A DNA stretch of 64,000 nucleotides from Sporodiniella umbellata (taxonomy: Eukaryota; Mucoromycota; Mucoromycetes; Mucorales; Rhizopodaceae). How positions within the stretch are numbered: position 1 is the stretch's first letter; the number at the start of each line of letters is the position of its first letter. Made by a program: the position numbers and the translations under genes. The notes under the pieces were generated by a model. It saw only the letters and a list, made by a program, of their open reading frames with translations. It had not been told where the DNA came from and did no database searches. The DNA lies in the NCBI GenBank assembly GCA_025677835.1, contig JAIXMR010000130.1:1-64000 (forward strand). Direction: 5' to 3'. Shown here piece by piece: positions 22,378-32,124 of this stretch.

Positions 22378-23800
22378 GATTTTGATTTTGTAGATTGCTT
22401 GTAAAACAAGCCAGGATCAACCCACCTGCTTGAGCTGCCCTACACGTGGAAGAAGGTGGCACAAAGTAGTGTGATCTTCCGTCACTTGGGACAGCTTTGA
22501 GCCTAGAAAATTCTAAAATAGAATGAATCAATTAGCTTGGAACACAAAGCATGGCCATTGGCGTTCAGCAAATGGGATAGACGATCCGTCAGAAGGCTAT
22601 TGTCTGTCTTGTAAAAAAAAATCTTATTCTATCCAACCAAGGGCTGTTTTGAGAGGACTCGCTTTCTTTTTGGGGGTGTTCACACGTGTTTCCTCTCTTA
22701 TTGTTCAGACTGGGCCTGTCTAGCCAGTGGCGCGCTTTTCCTCATCCAACGTCTCTTGTTTTTGGACCTTTTAGGAAACGCTGTGATCACACGATAGGAT
22801 CGCCTGTCTTACCCGCTTAGAGCGTCATCCTAAACGAAAATAATCGCGTGCTGTCACCTACCAACTTTAGCAACGCCCTCTGTTTCTTGAAATCCATCGA
22901 CGTTTATAAAACTGCCATGAACCAAACAAAATCATCTCCACAGTCATTATCAAACGCGTTTAGAGATAAAAAATTACTTTTTTTTTTTTTTTTTTTTTTG
23001 GCTGCTCTGTTCACTGATAAGCATTTTGCACTCACATCGGTAATGTGCGGTGGTACAGAAAGCTACTAGAAAGACCCAAGGCTTGTTTTGTCCCACTACA
23101 GGTAGACTGGATTGTTTATCCTAAGCATGTCAGTACCTTTGGGGTGGGCATTCTTTTTTTTTTTTAAAAAAAAAACAAAAAAACAAAATGGATTTCATAA
23201 CTTACTGTTTCTTTATTTATAAAGCAAAAACTCCTTTGGCCAGATCCAATGCTGTTGGTTTATTTCCGACACTTTTTGAACCTCTTTTTGTTACTTTGAA
23301 ATCAAAATTTCCTTTGATGGGGTCAGTCAAATCAAGGGAGACTTTCAGCACGGCCTGCCACTTTTTCAGCAACGAGGGAGTTTACCAGATCGTATGGGAT
23401 GTCCATGGCCTTATTTTTTTTTTTTTTTGATAAGCGTCTTATCGAATCACACACATTTATTTTACTCAAATCCTCTTTTTCAATGCCCTATGAATTTTTT
23501 TTTTTTTTTTTTTTTTTTTTTGCACATTTTAGACTGAACAGAAGAAAAATAAATCAGAAAACCATGCATCTTCACACCTTCTTTGAGAAACACCGTTGCA
23601 ATCAAAACCGAAAACACCGCCAATGGAGATGAATTAAAAAACCGCCGAAATGGCGGGCACGGAATTCTTTTTTTGGGAAATCATCCGTGACAAAGAGACT
23701 GAGAGAGAGGGGGGGGGCACAGAGAGTAGAGTATATTTTTTTTTTTTTTTTTTTTTTTTTTATTCTTTTTCCCTTTTTCTTTTTATAAAAGCAGACGACT
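22138..23800. other. Homopolymer-rich spacer with one exon-like island
   Basis: Several A/T-runs longer than 20 bases (22157-22186, 22254-22278, 22350-22378, 23496-23521, 23738-23761) dominate. No complete gene was found. A 47-codon island on the minus strand (23217-23360) looks coding and is listed separately. The stretch must contain the promoter of the plus-strand flavodoxin-like gene at 23801 and probably that of the Ser-rich gene. Confidence 0.5.
23217..23360 (-). other. Exon-like island, unknown product
   Basis: From 23360 down, after a possible acceptor (GAAAAAG), the minus strand reads WQAVLKVSLDLTDPIKGN, continues FDFKVTKRGSKSVGNKP, and ends TALDLAKGVFAL at a TAA (23217-23219). The balanced amino-acid composition and amphipathic strand/helix pattern look like a genuine last exon. 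No upstream exon could be joined convincingly; upstream DNA is broken by A-runs. It may be the last exon of a small unrecognised gene, or a relic. Confidence 0.3.
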
Positions 23801-24904
23801 ATGCCTACTACTTACATCATCATCTACTCTGTTTATCATCACATCTATACATTGGCTCAGAGTGTTCAAAAGGGACTTGAAGAGCAAGGTGTCAATGTCA
23901 AGTTGTTTCAAGTAAAATAACACAACAGATGAATTAGGATGCTTATGTATTGACTAGGTTGCTGAGACTTTACCTGAAGAAGTATTGATAAAATTACATG
24001 CGCCTGCAAAGCCAGAGATTCCAATCATTACTGTAGATGCACTGACTGAAGCAGATGCTTTTATATTTGGTATTTATAGACCTTCTCCATCTTGATACTA
24101 ACAGCCCCCCTCCCCTCCCCTCTTTAGGTATCCCCACTCGTTTCGGTACATTACCTGCTCAGATGAAAGCCTTTTTGGATTCTACAGGTTCTCTTTGGGC
24201 CACTGGGGGTCTCGCAGGCAAGTTTGCCGGTACTTTTTTTTCTTCAGCTTCTCAACATGGAGGTCAAGAGACAACGGCTTATACCCTATTGACCTATTTC
24301 GCCCATCATGGCTTGAACTATGTACCTTTGGGTTTCGCCAATGCTCATCTATTTGATACTTCCGAAGTCATCGGTGGATCTGCTTATGGCGCAGGCACCA
24401 TCGGTAAGATATCCATACGCGTCAAAAGCCTTTTCTGTTTTCCAACCGTTTTTTTTTTTTTTTTGGTTTGAATCAGCCAACGGGGATGGCTCTCGTTTAC
24501 CAAGTGAAAAGGAGTTGGCCATCGCCCAAACGCAAGGCAGTCAGTTTGCAACACTGTTGAATACATTCCATCGTGGACTAGCTCACTTGGCAGCACCTTC
24601 CGAAGCAAACAACGCGCCTATCGAGGCTGCCATAGAGTCTGCTATAGCAGCTCCCGTGGCTACAGAGACAACCATTGAAAAGAGGGAAGCCAAGCCTAGC
24701 GAACCGATGGAAACAAAGCCCAGCGAACAGACAAGGGACACACCTAGCGAACCGATGGAAACAAAGCCCAGCGAACAGACGGAAACAAAGCCTAGCGAAC
24801 AGACAAGGGACACACCTAGCGATAGAGAACACCATGAATCCACCATGAAAAGTACAAAGACATCCAAAAAGGATGGAAAGAAATCAAAGTGTTTTTGTAT
24901 GTAA
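23801..24904 (+). CDS. Flavodoxin-like NAD(P)H:quinone oxidoreductase (WrbA/Pst2/Ycp4 type) with prenylation tail
   Basis: Family members bind FMN and reduce quinones by two electrons, protecting against redox cycling; fungal relatives (Ycp4, Pst2) are membrane-associated. Four exons join in frame: 23801-23911, 23958-24069, 24128-24403 and 24477-24904 (927 nt, 308 residues). The core holds [40 protein letters not shown] and [10 protein letters not shown]...NGDGS, the WrbA FMN-binding signatures. After residue about 210 the protein gains a hydrophilic tail with repeats of [14 protein letters not shown], then a polybasic stretch and CFCM at the C-terminus, a CaaX box. This predicts lipid anchoring to a membrane. 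The adjacent gene at 25263 is a paralogue without the tail, so this is a tandem duplication. Confidence 0.92.
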
Positions 24905-24946
24905 AGTACAAAAGAATCATCTTACGAATCCTAATAAAGTAATCCC

Positions 24947-24970
24947 CTCTCTCTCTCTCTCTCTCTCTCA
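24947..24970. repeat. CT microsatellite
   Basis: About 12 CT units lie just downstream of the stop codon of the first flavodoxin-like gene, close to an AATAAA-like AATAAAGTAAT signal at 24932. It is probably in the 3' UTR or flank. Confidence 0.8.
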
Positions 24971-25262
24971 CTGTGATAAACATATACATATATACATATT
25001 TTGGGAGATTCTATAGGACGGATAGGCCCTGATCCTAGCCTGTGCGATCAAGAATGAGCCATTTTCGACTGCTGTCGACGTGATTCAACTGAAATCACGA
25101 AAAGCGTCGGAGATCGATTGTGACTGACGGCATAATGCAGGCATTAGTAATTTTTTGTAATCAAACCCACCCGTGGGCGATTCTACTCTCCGACCTCGAT
25201 TTAGTTTTAAAAGGGAGGGCGGTGGATTCTATTTTCTTTCGATTAGCAAACACAAATTCACC

Positions 25263-25927
25263 ATGGCTCCCAAAGTTCACATCGTTATCTATTCACTCTA
25301 TCATCACATCTATACACTTGCACAAGAAGTTCAAAAGGGTCTTGAATCTACCGGCGTGGAAGCCAAGATTTTCCAAGGTAGGTAGTGTAGAGTGTTGTGC
25401 CCTAAGCTGAATACGAACGATTAGTGCCTGAGACACTGCCTGAAGAAGTCTTGACCAAGATGCACGCACCTCCCAAGCCTGATGTACCAGTCATCACCGT
25501 AGATGATTTGAAGGAAGCCGACGGTTTCTTGTTTGGTATCCCTACACGTTTTGGTACCATGCCAGCTCAACTCAAGGCATTCTTTGATGCCACCGGAGGT
25601 CTTTGGGCTTCTGGTGCTCTGGCTGGTAAATTTGCCGGTACCTTCTTTTCCACCGCGTCTCAACACGGAGGTCAAGAAACGACCGCTTTCACCACCGTCA
25701 CCTATTTCGCTCATCACGGCATTATCTATGTGCCCCTTGGTTTCGCTAACCCTCACCTGTTTGATAACTCGGAAGTCGTCGGAGGCTCTGCTTACGGTGC
25801 TGGCACAGTCGCTAACGGGGATGGCAGTCGTCAAGTCTCTCAAAAAGAACGTGAGATTGCAGTCACACAGGGTGAAAACTTTGGTAAAATCATTTCCACC
25901 TATGTTAAGGGAAAGACCGTTGCCTAA
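25263..25927 (+). CDS. Flavodoxin-like NAD(P)H:quinone oxidoreductase (WrbA/Pst2 type), short paralogue
   Basis: Two exons, 25263-25377 and 25425-25927, join in frame to 205 residues, the standard WrbA length. It starts [20 protein letters not shown] and contains [40 protein letters not shown], and [18 protein letters not shown]. It is very similar to the product of the upstream gene, with the first intron in a similar place, but it has lost (or never had) the two later introns and the prenylated tail; it ends KIISTYVKGKTVA. Expected role: FMN-dependent two-electron reduction of quinones in the cytosol or loosely on membranes. Codon use looks more GC-rich and optimised than in the long copy, which may indicate higher expression. 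Confidence 0.94.
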
Positions 25928-26001
25928 ATACTCTATCCATCAATAAAAACTCCGAATACTTTCCTATAAAACAATTTCTAAAAAAAAAAAAAAAAAAAAA
26001 G

Positions 26002-26151
26002 CTCATTTCGCAGATTAATGCCGGCCATTGGACTTCTTTGTCTGCTCAATCACACCAAAGGCTTTGGCTGATCAAAATCATTATCGATCCTTATCTACAC
26101 CTACAAGCATCTCTCTTGGATGCTTTCAATGCTTTTGTTAGCAAGCGCTAG
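26002..26151 (+). other. Exon-like island, unknown product
   Basis: After an A-run ending in AG, the plus strand reads LISQINAGHWTSLSAQSHQR, continues LWLIKIIIDPYLHLQASLLD and ends AFNAFVSKR then TAG. It looks like a helical protein C-terminus. No upstream exon could be joined except the terminal exon of the flavodoxin-like gene, for which no good donor is seen. It may be a fragment of a transposed gene or a chance frame. Confidence 0.25.
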
Positions 26152-26370
26152 AGAGTTTTCTTTTTTTTTTTTTTTTTATTGATGTTAGGCTAGGTTTCTA
26201 TGGTAGGAATAAATCTCAGCTTCGAAAGGAACTTGTTTAATTTTAGGTGATGCCAAGAAATAAACCCTTTTTTAGCCACCTGTATAATCATCTTTATGCG
26301 CGGGGATCTTTTGGGATAAAAAAAAAAAAAAAAGAGAGTCTTTCCAGTTCTTTTCTTCTTTCTTCTAATA

Positions 26371-26403
26371 ACACACACATACACACACACACACACACAC
26401 ACA
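26371..26403. repeat. CA microsatellite upstream of the PacC-type gene
   Basis: About 16 CA units, with one AT interruption, end 11 bases before the start codon, probably in the 5' leader. Confidence 0.85.
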
Positions 26404-26414
26404 TTCTGTATACA

Positions 26415-27824
26415 ATGCACACCTCTTTAGTGATGGCATTGGCTGAGAGTCAACCTTGTCGATGGCTCAATTGCACTTTTGTCTTTGATGATCCTGAACA
26501 ACTCTACTCTCATCTTACAAATGATCATGTCGGCCGAAAGTCTACAGGCAACCTATGTCTGACCTGTCATTGGAATGACTGCGATGTTACGGTGGTCAAA
26601 AGAGATCATATTACAAGTCACCTTCGTGTACATATACCTTTAAAACCCCACCGTTGTCAGGTATATAAAAAAAAAAAAAAAAAAAAAAAATTGGACTTTT
26701 GTTCAAAGACCATGGTTAGTTTTGCCATAAATCCTTTAAACGACCTCAAGATTTAAAGAAACATGAAAAAATTCATGGCGAGATGCAGATGCAACAACTT
26801 CGTTCTAGTCAGCTTGGAAACGATTCATTTCATAGCTCGGTCAGTACAGATCATTCGCTCTTATCTGAAGAAGAATCCTCTCCACACCCTATTTCGCCGC
26901 CACAAAGTGTGGGTTCAGAAGGTAAAAGAAGAGAGAAAGAAAACCTAAAGGTTTTGTTTAACAAGAAAATCTTGGATGGCCAAAAATATAGATTCAAGGT
27001 TGTACATAAATAGCTTAAGCACTTCAGATACTTATGCCTATCCCTATCCAACACTGCATGCGACTACGTTGCCGTTGGCTCAACCGCAAACGGTCCGGTC
27101 GGATCCTACCTTTCAAGACTTGTTTTTCCCTATGGACAGCAAGCCTATGGTTTATAATCAAGGTAAGAAAGAAAAACAAACCTTGGACGACACTGAGCCG
27201 GTTTCTATAGACGTCGCCCAACGACTGGACCATATCCAAGCCCTGCTGGAGACAGGCGCTATGGATCCTTCGAGCATGAACTTTGATATTCAGGATGAAC
27301 ATCAGTTGTTGGCTATGAACCATTGGTTGACTGAACTTTCCAACAGCATTGATGCTTACCCCCTCATACCCGAGCCTACTTACCCCATCGTGCCTTCTCA
27401 AATGTACGTTCGCTCCCAACCTGTGGTGGTGCCCAGTCAGGCTCCCCTCGATCCTTACACTACGCTTACCGGCCAACGACCTCACTATACCACGATTCCA
27501 GACGTGTCCTGCAGTAGCTTCTTGCCTGAAATTCGCACCACCACTAACCTCACCCACGCCAACCCAAAGACAGACTCGTCTGTCCCTAAGCCTGCCTTGG
27601 ACCCTTCCAAACTGGCTACTCAGAAACCTGCCTCACCCACCGTCGATCCTTGCCTTCAAGAACTTATCGCCAGCGACCTCTCTGCCCTATCCATCGCCGA
27701 CACTCCCTCTTCTTCTCGTCATGCGCATGTCACTCTGATTCAAAACATCAAACGCTGGATGAACACGAACTACCGTCGCTCCATTTCAACCCCAAGCGAT
27801 CAAAGAACGCCCGTAGTATGCTAG
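26415..27824 (+). CDS. PacC/Rim101-type C2H2 zinc-finger transcription factor
   Basis: PacC/Rim101 factors control the response to ambient pH. Three exons (26415-26660, 26720-26921, 26992-27824; 1281 nt, 426 residues) join in frame. The N-terminus has the three characteristic fingers: [20 protein letters not shown]...DHVGRKS, then [20 protein letters not shown] with [13 protein letters not shown], and a third finger split by the first intron, CQ | [19 protein letters not shown]. The first-exon ORF alone runs into the intron and hides the third finger. Residues beyond 110 are Ser/Pro-rich and then acidic and hydrophobic, ending [20 protein letters not shown]. In Aspergillus PacC is activated by C-terminal proteolysis; no processing site can be identified here. 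It is shorter than ascomycete PacC. Start choice: ATG at 26415, with a second Met six codons later. Confidence 0.92.
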
Positions 27825-27942
27825 TTGCCATTTTTGTCATTAAAAATCTTTGTCAAAACTTTCTAGTTCCGATCGTATATATAAAGCTAGGATTATGCAA
27901 AGGCCCTTTTTATTTTTTATATTTTTCTTTATCTTTTCTTCC

Positions 27943-30669
27943 ATGAGTTCTGGTAAATAAAATAGGAACTTTTAGCGTTTTTTTTAGGACACACTAAAGA
28001 AGAAGAAAAAAAAAAAAAAAAAAACAAAACTGTTTTTTTAGGTAATCTTCCCTTAGTCGCAGCTGCCGGTCTTGGTAGCTTGTTTGGTTCAATGTATCTT
28101 GACTCCAGATACCTTTTAAGCCGAGACTTTCATCAGGTCAAAGCAGGTGGTATGGCAAAACTCAAGTAAAAATCTATCTTTACATAGTTTCTAGGACATG
28201 ACTTACTTTTTTTTTCTTTTCTAGATTTTTTTTATGGGAAAAACAAGACAAACTCCATTATTATTTCAGATTTAAAGAGCAAGCCAAAGCCAATCCAAAC
28301 GGACTCTTTGTTATCTTTGAAGGACGAGAGTACACTTACTCACAGATTGAGAAAGGTAACAAAGAGAGAGAGAGAGTGTGTGTGTGTGTGTGTTCTAAAA
28401 ACGGAATAAAAAAGTTTACGGTTACACCCACTTTTCATAAATAGCTTCCAATCGGTTGGCTCATTGGTTGATGGCTCAACAGGTGAAGAAAGGAGGTCAG
28501 TGAGATAAAAGCTTATGTAATAAGGGACGTATCTGATTCCCATCACCAGATATTGTCTGTATGATGTTACAAAACCATCCTACTTTCTATATCACCCTAT
28601 TTGCTATCAGTAAGTTAGGTGCCGTACCGGCATTAATCAACACCAATCTGTCCGATAAGTCCTTGTGGCATTGTGTACGCGTTGCAGAATCAAAACTCTT
28701 TCTGTTCGATCCTGTGTATGAAGCTCAACTGGCTACAATTCAAGAGGATGCTATCCACGCTGGCGTACGTTGCGTTGCTTATGGGGAATCCACAGAGCTT
28801 CAAGAATTACCGGCCTTGGCGTTTGCACCCACTCTTACCCCAAGTATCTTGACTTTGCATTCAGACAAAGATACAAGTGAAGCTCCTTTGAAAGCCATCA
28901 AGCTTTCGGATCCTGCCTATTTGATTTATACCAGGTAAACCTCCTCCTCCTCCTCCTCCTCCTCTTATATATATTCACTCTTTTTTTTTTTTTTTTGTTT
29001 TGTTTTTTATTCGTGTTGAATAGTGGCACAACTGGTTTACCCAAGGTATATAAAAAAAAAAAAAAAAATCTATTTAAATTATATTTTTAATGACCAGTTA
29101 AAAACCAATGATTTTAATACTTTCTCAAAAAGGCTGCCATCAGTCAACATGGTCGTATCTGCTGTAAGTATGGGTTGAAATGGCCATTGAGTATGTTGTT
29201 AATGTTGAGATTATGATTAGTTGGGATGGTAGTCTATGCTAATATGGTCGGCGTAAAGAAAAACGATCGAGTGTATTGTGTTCTTCCATTGTATCATAGT
29301 TCAGGAAGTAAGCAACAAGACAAAAAAACGATCTTTGACCCTTGTCTTTTCTTGATAGTGATTGTCAGTACATCTGTCGCGTTGTATTCGGGGGCCACCA
29401 TTGTTTTGGGTAGAAAATTTTCAGCCAAACGTTTTTGGAACGATTGCGTGGATTATAAAGTAGACGTGTTTACTGTAAGAGAGGATGATTTCAAAACAAG
29501 CTTTTTGACCTAACTTGCAACCTATAGTACATTGGCGAATTCTGTCGTTACCTATTAGCCCAACCACACCACCCCGAAGAAAGAAATCATCAGGTCAGGA
29601 TGGTCTACGGTAACGGTATGAGACCTGATGTCTGGAAAAAATTCAAGGAAAGATTCAATATTCCAAAGGTATGTGAATTCTATGCAGCGACGGAAGGTAA
29701 GTTAGATAAACAAATCTTTTTCCTAAAAATAACTCGATTTCTGTCTGTTTTTAGCCCCTACCACCCTATTCAATATCAACACAGGCGATATTGGTGCAGG
29801 AGCTGTCGGGTCGCGTGGATCCTTGTTTCGTATCATTCGTTCCGAAGTACAGCTAATCAAAATTGATCCTATTACTGAAGAACCCATTCGAGACAAAAAT
29901 GGCTTTTGTGTGAAGGTAATACTTTACTTTCTCTTTGTAGCCTGCCTGTTTGATTAATCCGGTATGATTTAGAGCTTGTATGGAGAGCAAGGAGAACTCG
30001 TAGTACGTTTGGATGAAGACAACCCACTTTCATTTGATGGCTACTATAAAAATAAAGAGGCCACTACCAAGAAAATCTTGAAGAACGTTTTCAAAAAGGA
30101 TGATTCGTAAGCGCTTGACAATACCAAACAAGATCAACACTCACATGCTTTTTTTTTTTTTTTTTTTTTTTTTTTTTCATAGTTACTTCCGAAGTGGTGA
30201 TTTGCTTACGTTAGATCCCGATGGCTTTTATTACTTTGGTGACCGTGTGGGCGACACGTTCCGCTGGAAATCTGAAAATGTAGCTACAACCGAAGTGGCT
30301 CAAGTGCTCGGTGAATATCCTGGTATAGCAGAAGCTAACGTATATGGGGCACTGATCCCACATCATGACGGTCGTGCCGGCATGGCTGCCCTTGTATTGA
30401 AAGAAGGGGTTCAGTTGGATTTCAAAGATCTTTTAAAATACCTTCGCCAGAAACTTCCCAAATACGCTGTACCAATCTTCATTCGCTTTGTTCCTTCCAT
30501 GGAAATCACGGGTACTTTCAAACAACAGAAAGTTGAATTCCGTAACCAGGGTATTGAGGTCATGAAGATACCCAAAGAAGATTCTGTATATTGGAATAAG
30601 GGTGACACCTTTGTTCCTTTTACTATAGAAGACTACAACAGAATCAACGAGGGTCAAGCTAAACTCTAA
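27943..30669 (+). CDS. Very-long-chain acyl-CoA synthetase / fatty-acid transporter (FAT1/FATP type)
   Basis: FATP-type enzymes couple fatty-acid uptake to ATP-dependent thioesterification with CoA. About a dozen exons are used. The first coding exon is only 10 nt (27943-27952, MSS plus one base), joined to 28042 to give MSSGNLPLVAAAGLGSLFGS, a hydrophobic N-terminal segment. Family motifs: FEGREYTYSQIE, CMMLQNHPTFYITLFAISKL, YTSGTTGLPKAA (AMP-binding P-loop, split over exons at 28934/29023), MRPDVWKKFKERFNIPKVCE with FYAATEG, and FRSGDLLTLDPDGFYYFGDR then GDTFRWKSENVATTEV (VLACS/FATP signature). The C-terminus is GQAKL, a type 1 peroxisomal targeting signal. Introns carry CTC, GA/GT and T-run repeats. 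The role in peroxisomal beta-oxidation is inference from the tail. Confidence 0.93.
28363..28393. repeat. GA/GT compound microsatellite in FAT1-type intron
   Basis: A short GA repeat passes directly into a GT repeat within the intron that follows the exon ending YSQIEK. Confidence 0.8.
28940..28964. repeat. CTC trinucleotide repeat in FAT1-type intron
   Basis: Eight CTC/TCC units lie at the 5' end of the intron that splits the AMP-binding motif, immediately after the donor. Confidence 0.8.
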
Positions 30670-30722
30670 TCAACACCTCTACTTAATCAACTGCCTTTTG
30701 TTTTTTTTGTTTGTTTATTATT

Positions 30723-32124
30723 TTATAATATAAAGTAAACGATGAATATAGCACAGAGCTCGCTTTTCTTAAAAACCCTAAAGACTCTAGTAGCAAAAGA
30801 CGTGCTGGATGAGTTGAAATAAGCTGGCCCGGTTAGAAAAGCCTGGGATCCGTTAGCAGCAGCAATTCCTAATCGATGCTGATCGACATCATAAACTGTA
30901 TAGATGCTTCTCAGTATAGATTGACCAATAAAGATGGATCTTTCGGAAGGAAGCAAACCCAACATACATACACTTGCAGACTGAACACGATCAGAGTCCA
31001 AAGGTAACACTAGCTCGCTCAAAGGGAGATGAAGCATCACCGGGTTCATCTGAACATGCGCGGTAGGGACAAGCTGGAGTTGAACAAACGTTTGATCGTA
31101 CCGGGTCATATTGCACGTGACTTGAAAGAGATGGTTCAAAGGATCAAAAGCCCACTCTTGGGTCTCCAGAGATTCATTCAAAATATTCTCAATGGTCAGT
31201 CTAGGCATATAGCTCATGGTTGTACCCGTGTCGAAAAGAAAAGCGCGCGGGGACTGAAGAGTGATCAAGCTCGTTGTCTGGTTACGTACGAGGCCGATAC
31301 TTTGCCCATAGACTTGCCAATAGCCATAATCTCGCCTACTACCACGTTGGGTCAGGGCCAAGGGAAGGTAGTGGAGCTCGCCATGGTACATGGAAGTGTC
31401 AATACCGCCAAAGAGAATCTGGCCAGCAATTCTATCTGAGCAGTTTAGATAAATTGAAAACAGCTTGTTTTTCAGTTGACTCTCCAGATTAAAAAAAAAA
31501 GGCTGATAGGTACTGGCGGCAATGAACGGATAACCTAAGCCAAAAATCCCGTTTGGATAGCCCTGATTCGAATTGCCTCGACTGAGTACCTTTTCTTGAT
31601 AGTCTACTTGACCAAACTGTTGCTTTCTAATTTTGGCTCCAGCAATAATCACTGAATCGTATCCATACTTGCCTGAAGCTCTACCAGTACCGTACGATAT
31701 ATTAAACCTCTCACTAGAATCCTGAAAAGTATTTGATTGGCTTTGGTTGTATTTTTCAAATGGGCATACACTATCTGGACAATCGGACCCAGGCACCCAA
31801 AGATCAGAACTAATCTTCCCCCCCCCTTTTCAATTAACAATCACAACACTTTTTTAAAAACAAAAAAAAATATTACCTACCTGTATCCAGTACCAAGTCA
31901 AAAGCTTGTGGTGGTGTGCCGATACAAACAGTAACCAGGTATATAGAGTTTTGGCTAGGATATATACTTTCTTGATATGTATCTCGCTTATCTTTTAAAG
32001 GACGCCAGGAAATACTTTTCTGTTTTAAAGGGATCCTGATAGTTTGATACCCAAGTACAAGTGCTAAAAGAAAAAACGACGCTAAGAGCTGAGTTATCAT
32101 CTTTGTTTTCCAAAAGAAATCCAA
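30723..32124 (-). CDS. Secreted pepsin-type aspartic protease (rhizopuspepsin family)
   Basis: An A1-family aspartic endopeptidase with two exons, 31877-32124 and 30723-31809 (1335 nt, 444 residues from the first ATG). A signal peptide is evident: MITQLLASFFLLALVLG; the inner Met (32098-32100) is the likelier start. The join across the intron restores the first catalytic motif, VLDTG | SSDLWVPGSDC. The second active-site Asp is in AFLFDTGTTMSYMP. The flap tyrosine region is NISYGTGRASGKYGYDS. Several N-x-S/T sites are present. The propeptide is short (about 45 residues), and the C-terminus extends past the normal pepsin end into a Ser-rich segment, a basic patch and a hydrophobic stretch AIFIVYFIL, so a membrane-anchored (yapsin- or barrier-like) form is possible. 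It is convergent with the FAT1-type gene, 53 bp apart. Confidence 0.93.

Larger units (their letters stand above)
25928..26414. other. Spacer with exon-like island and CA repeat
   Basis: This holds the 3' flank of the short flavodoxin-like gene, an A-run (25981-26000), an open 49-codon island on the plus strand (26002-26151), a T-run, and a CA microsatellite at 26371-26403 immediately before the PacC-type start codon, so the repeat is in its 5' UTR or core promoter. Confidence 0.55.

Noticed and set aside
30411..30657. Minus-strand ORFs opposite the FAT1-type last exon
   Set aside because: Shadows of the coding strand with no features of their own.
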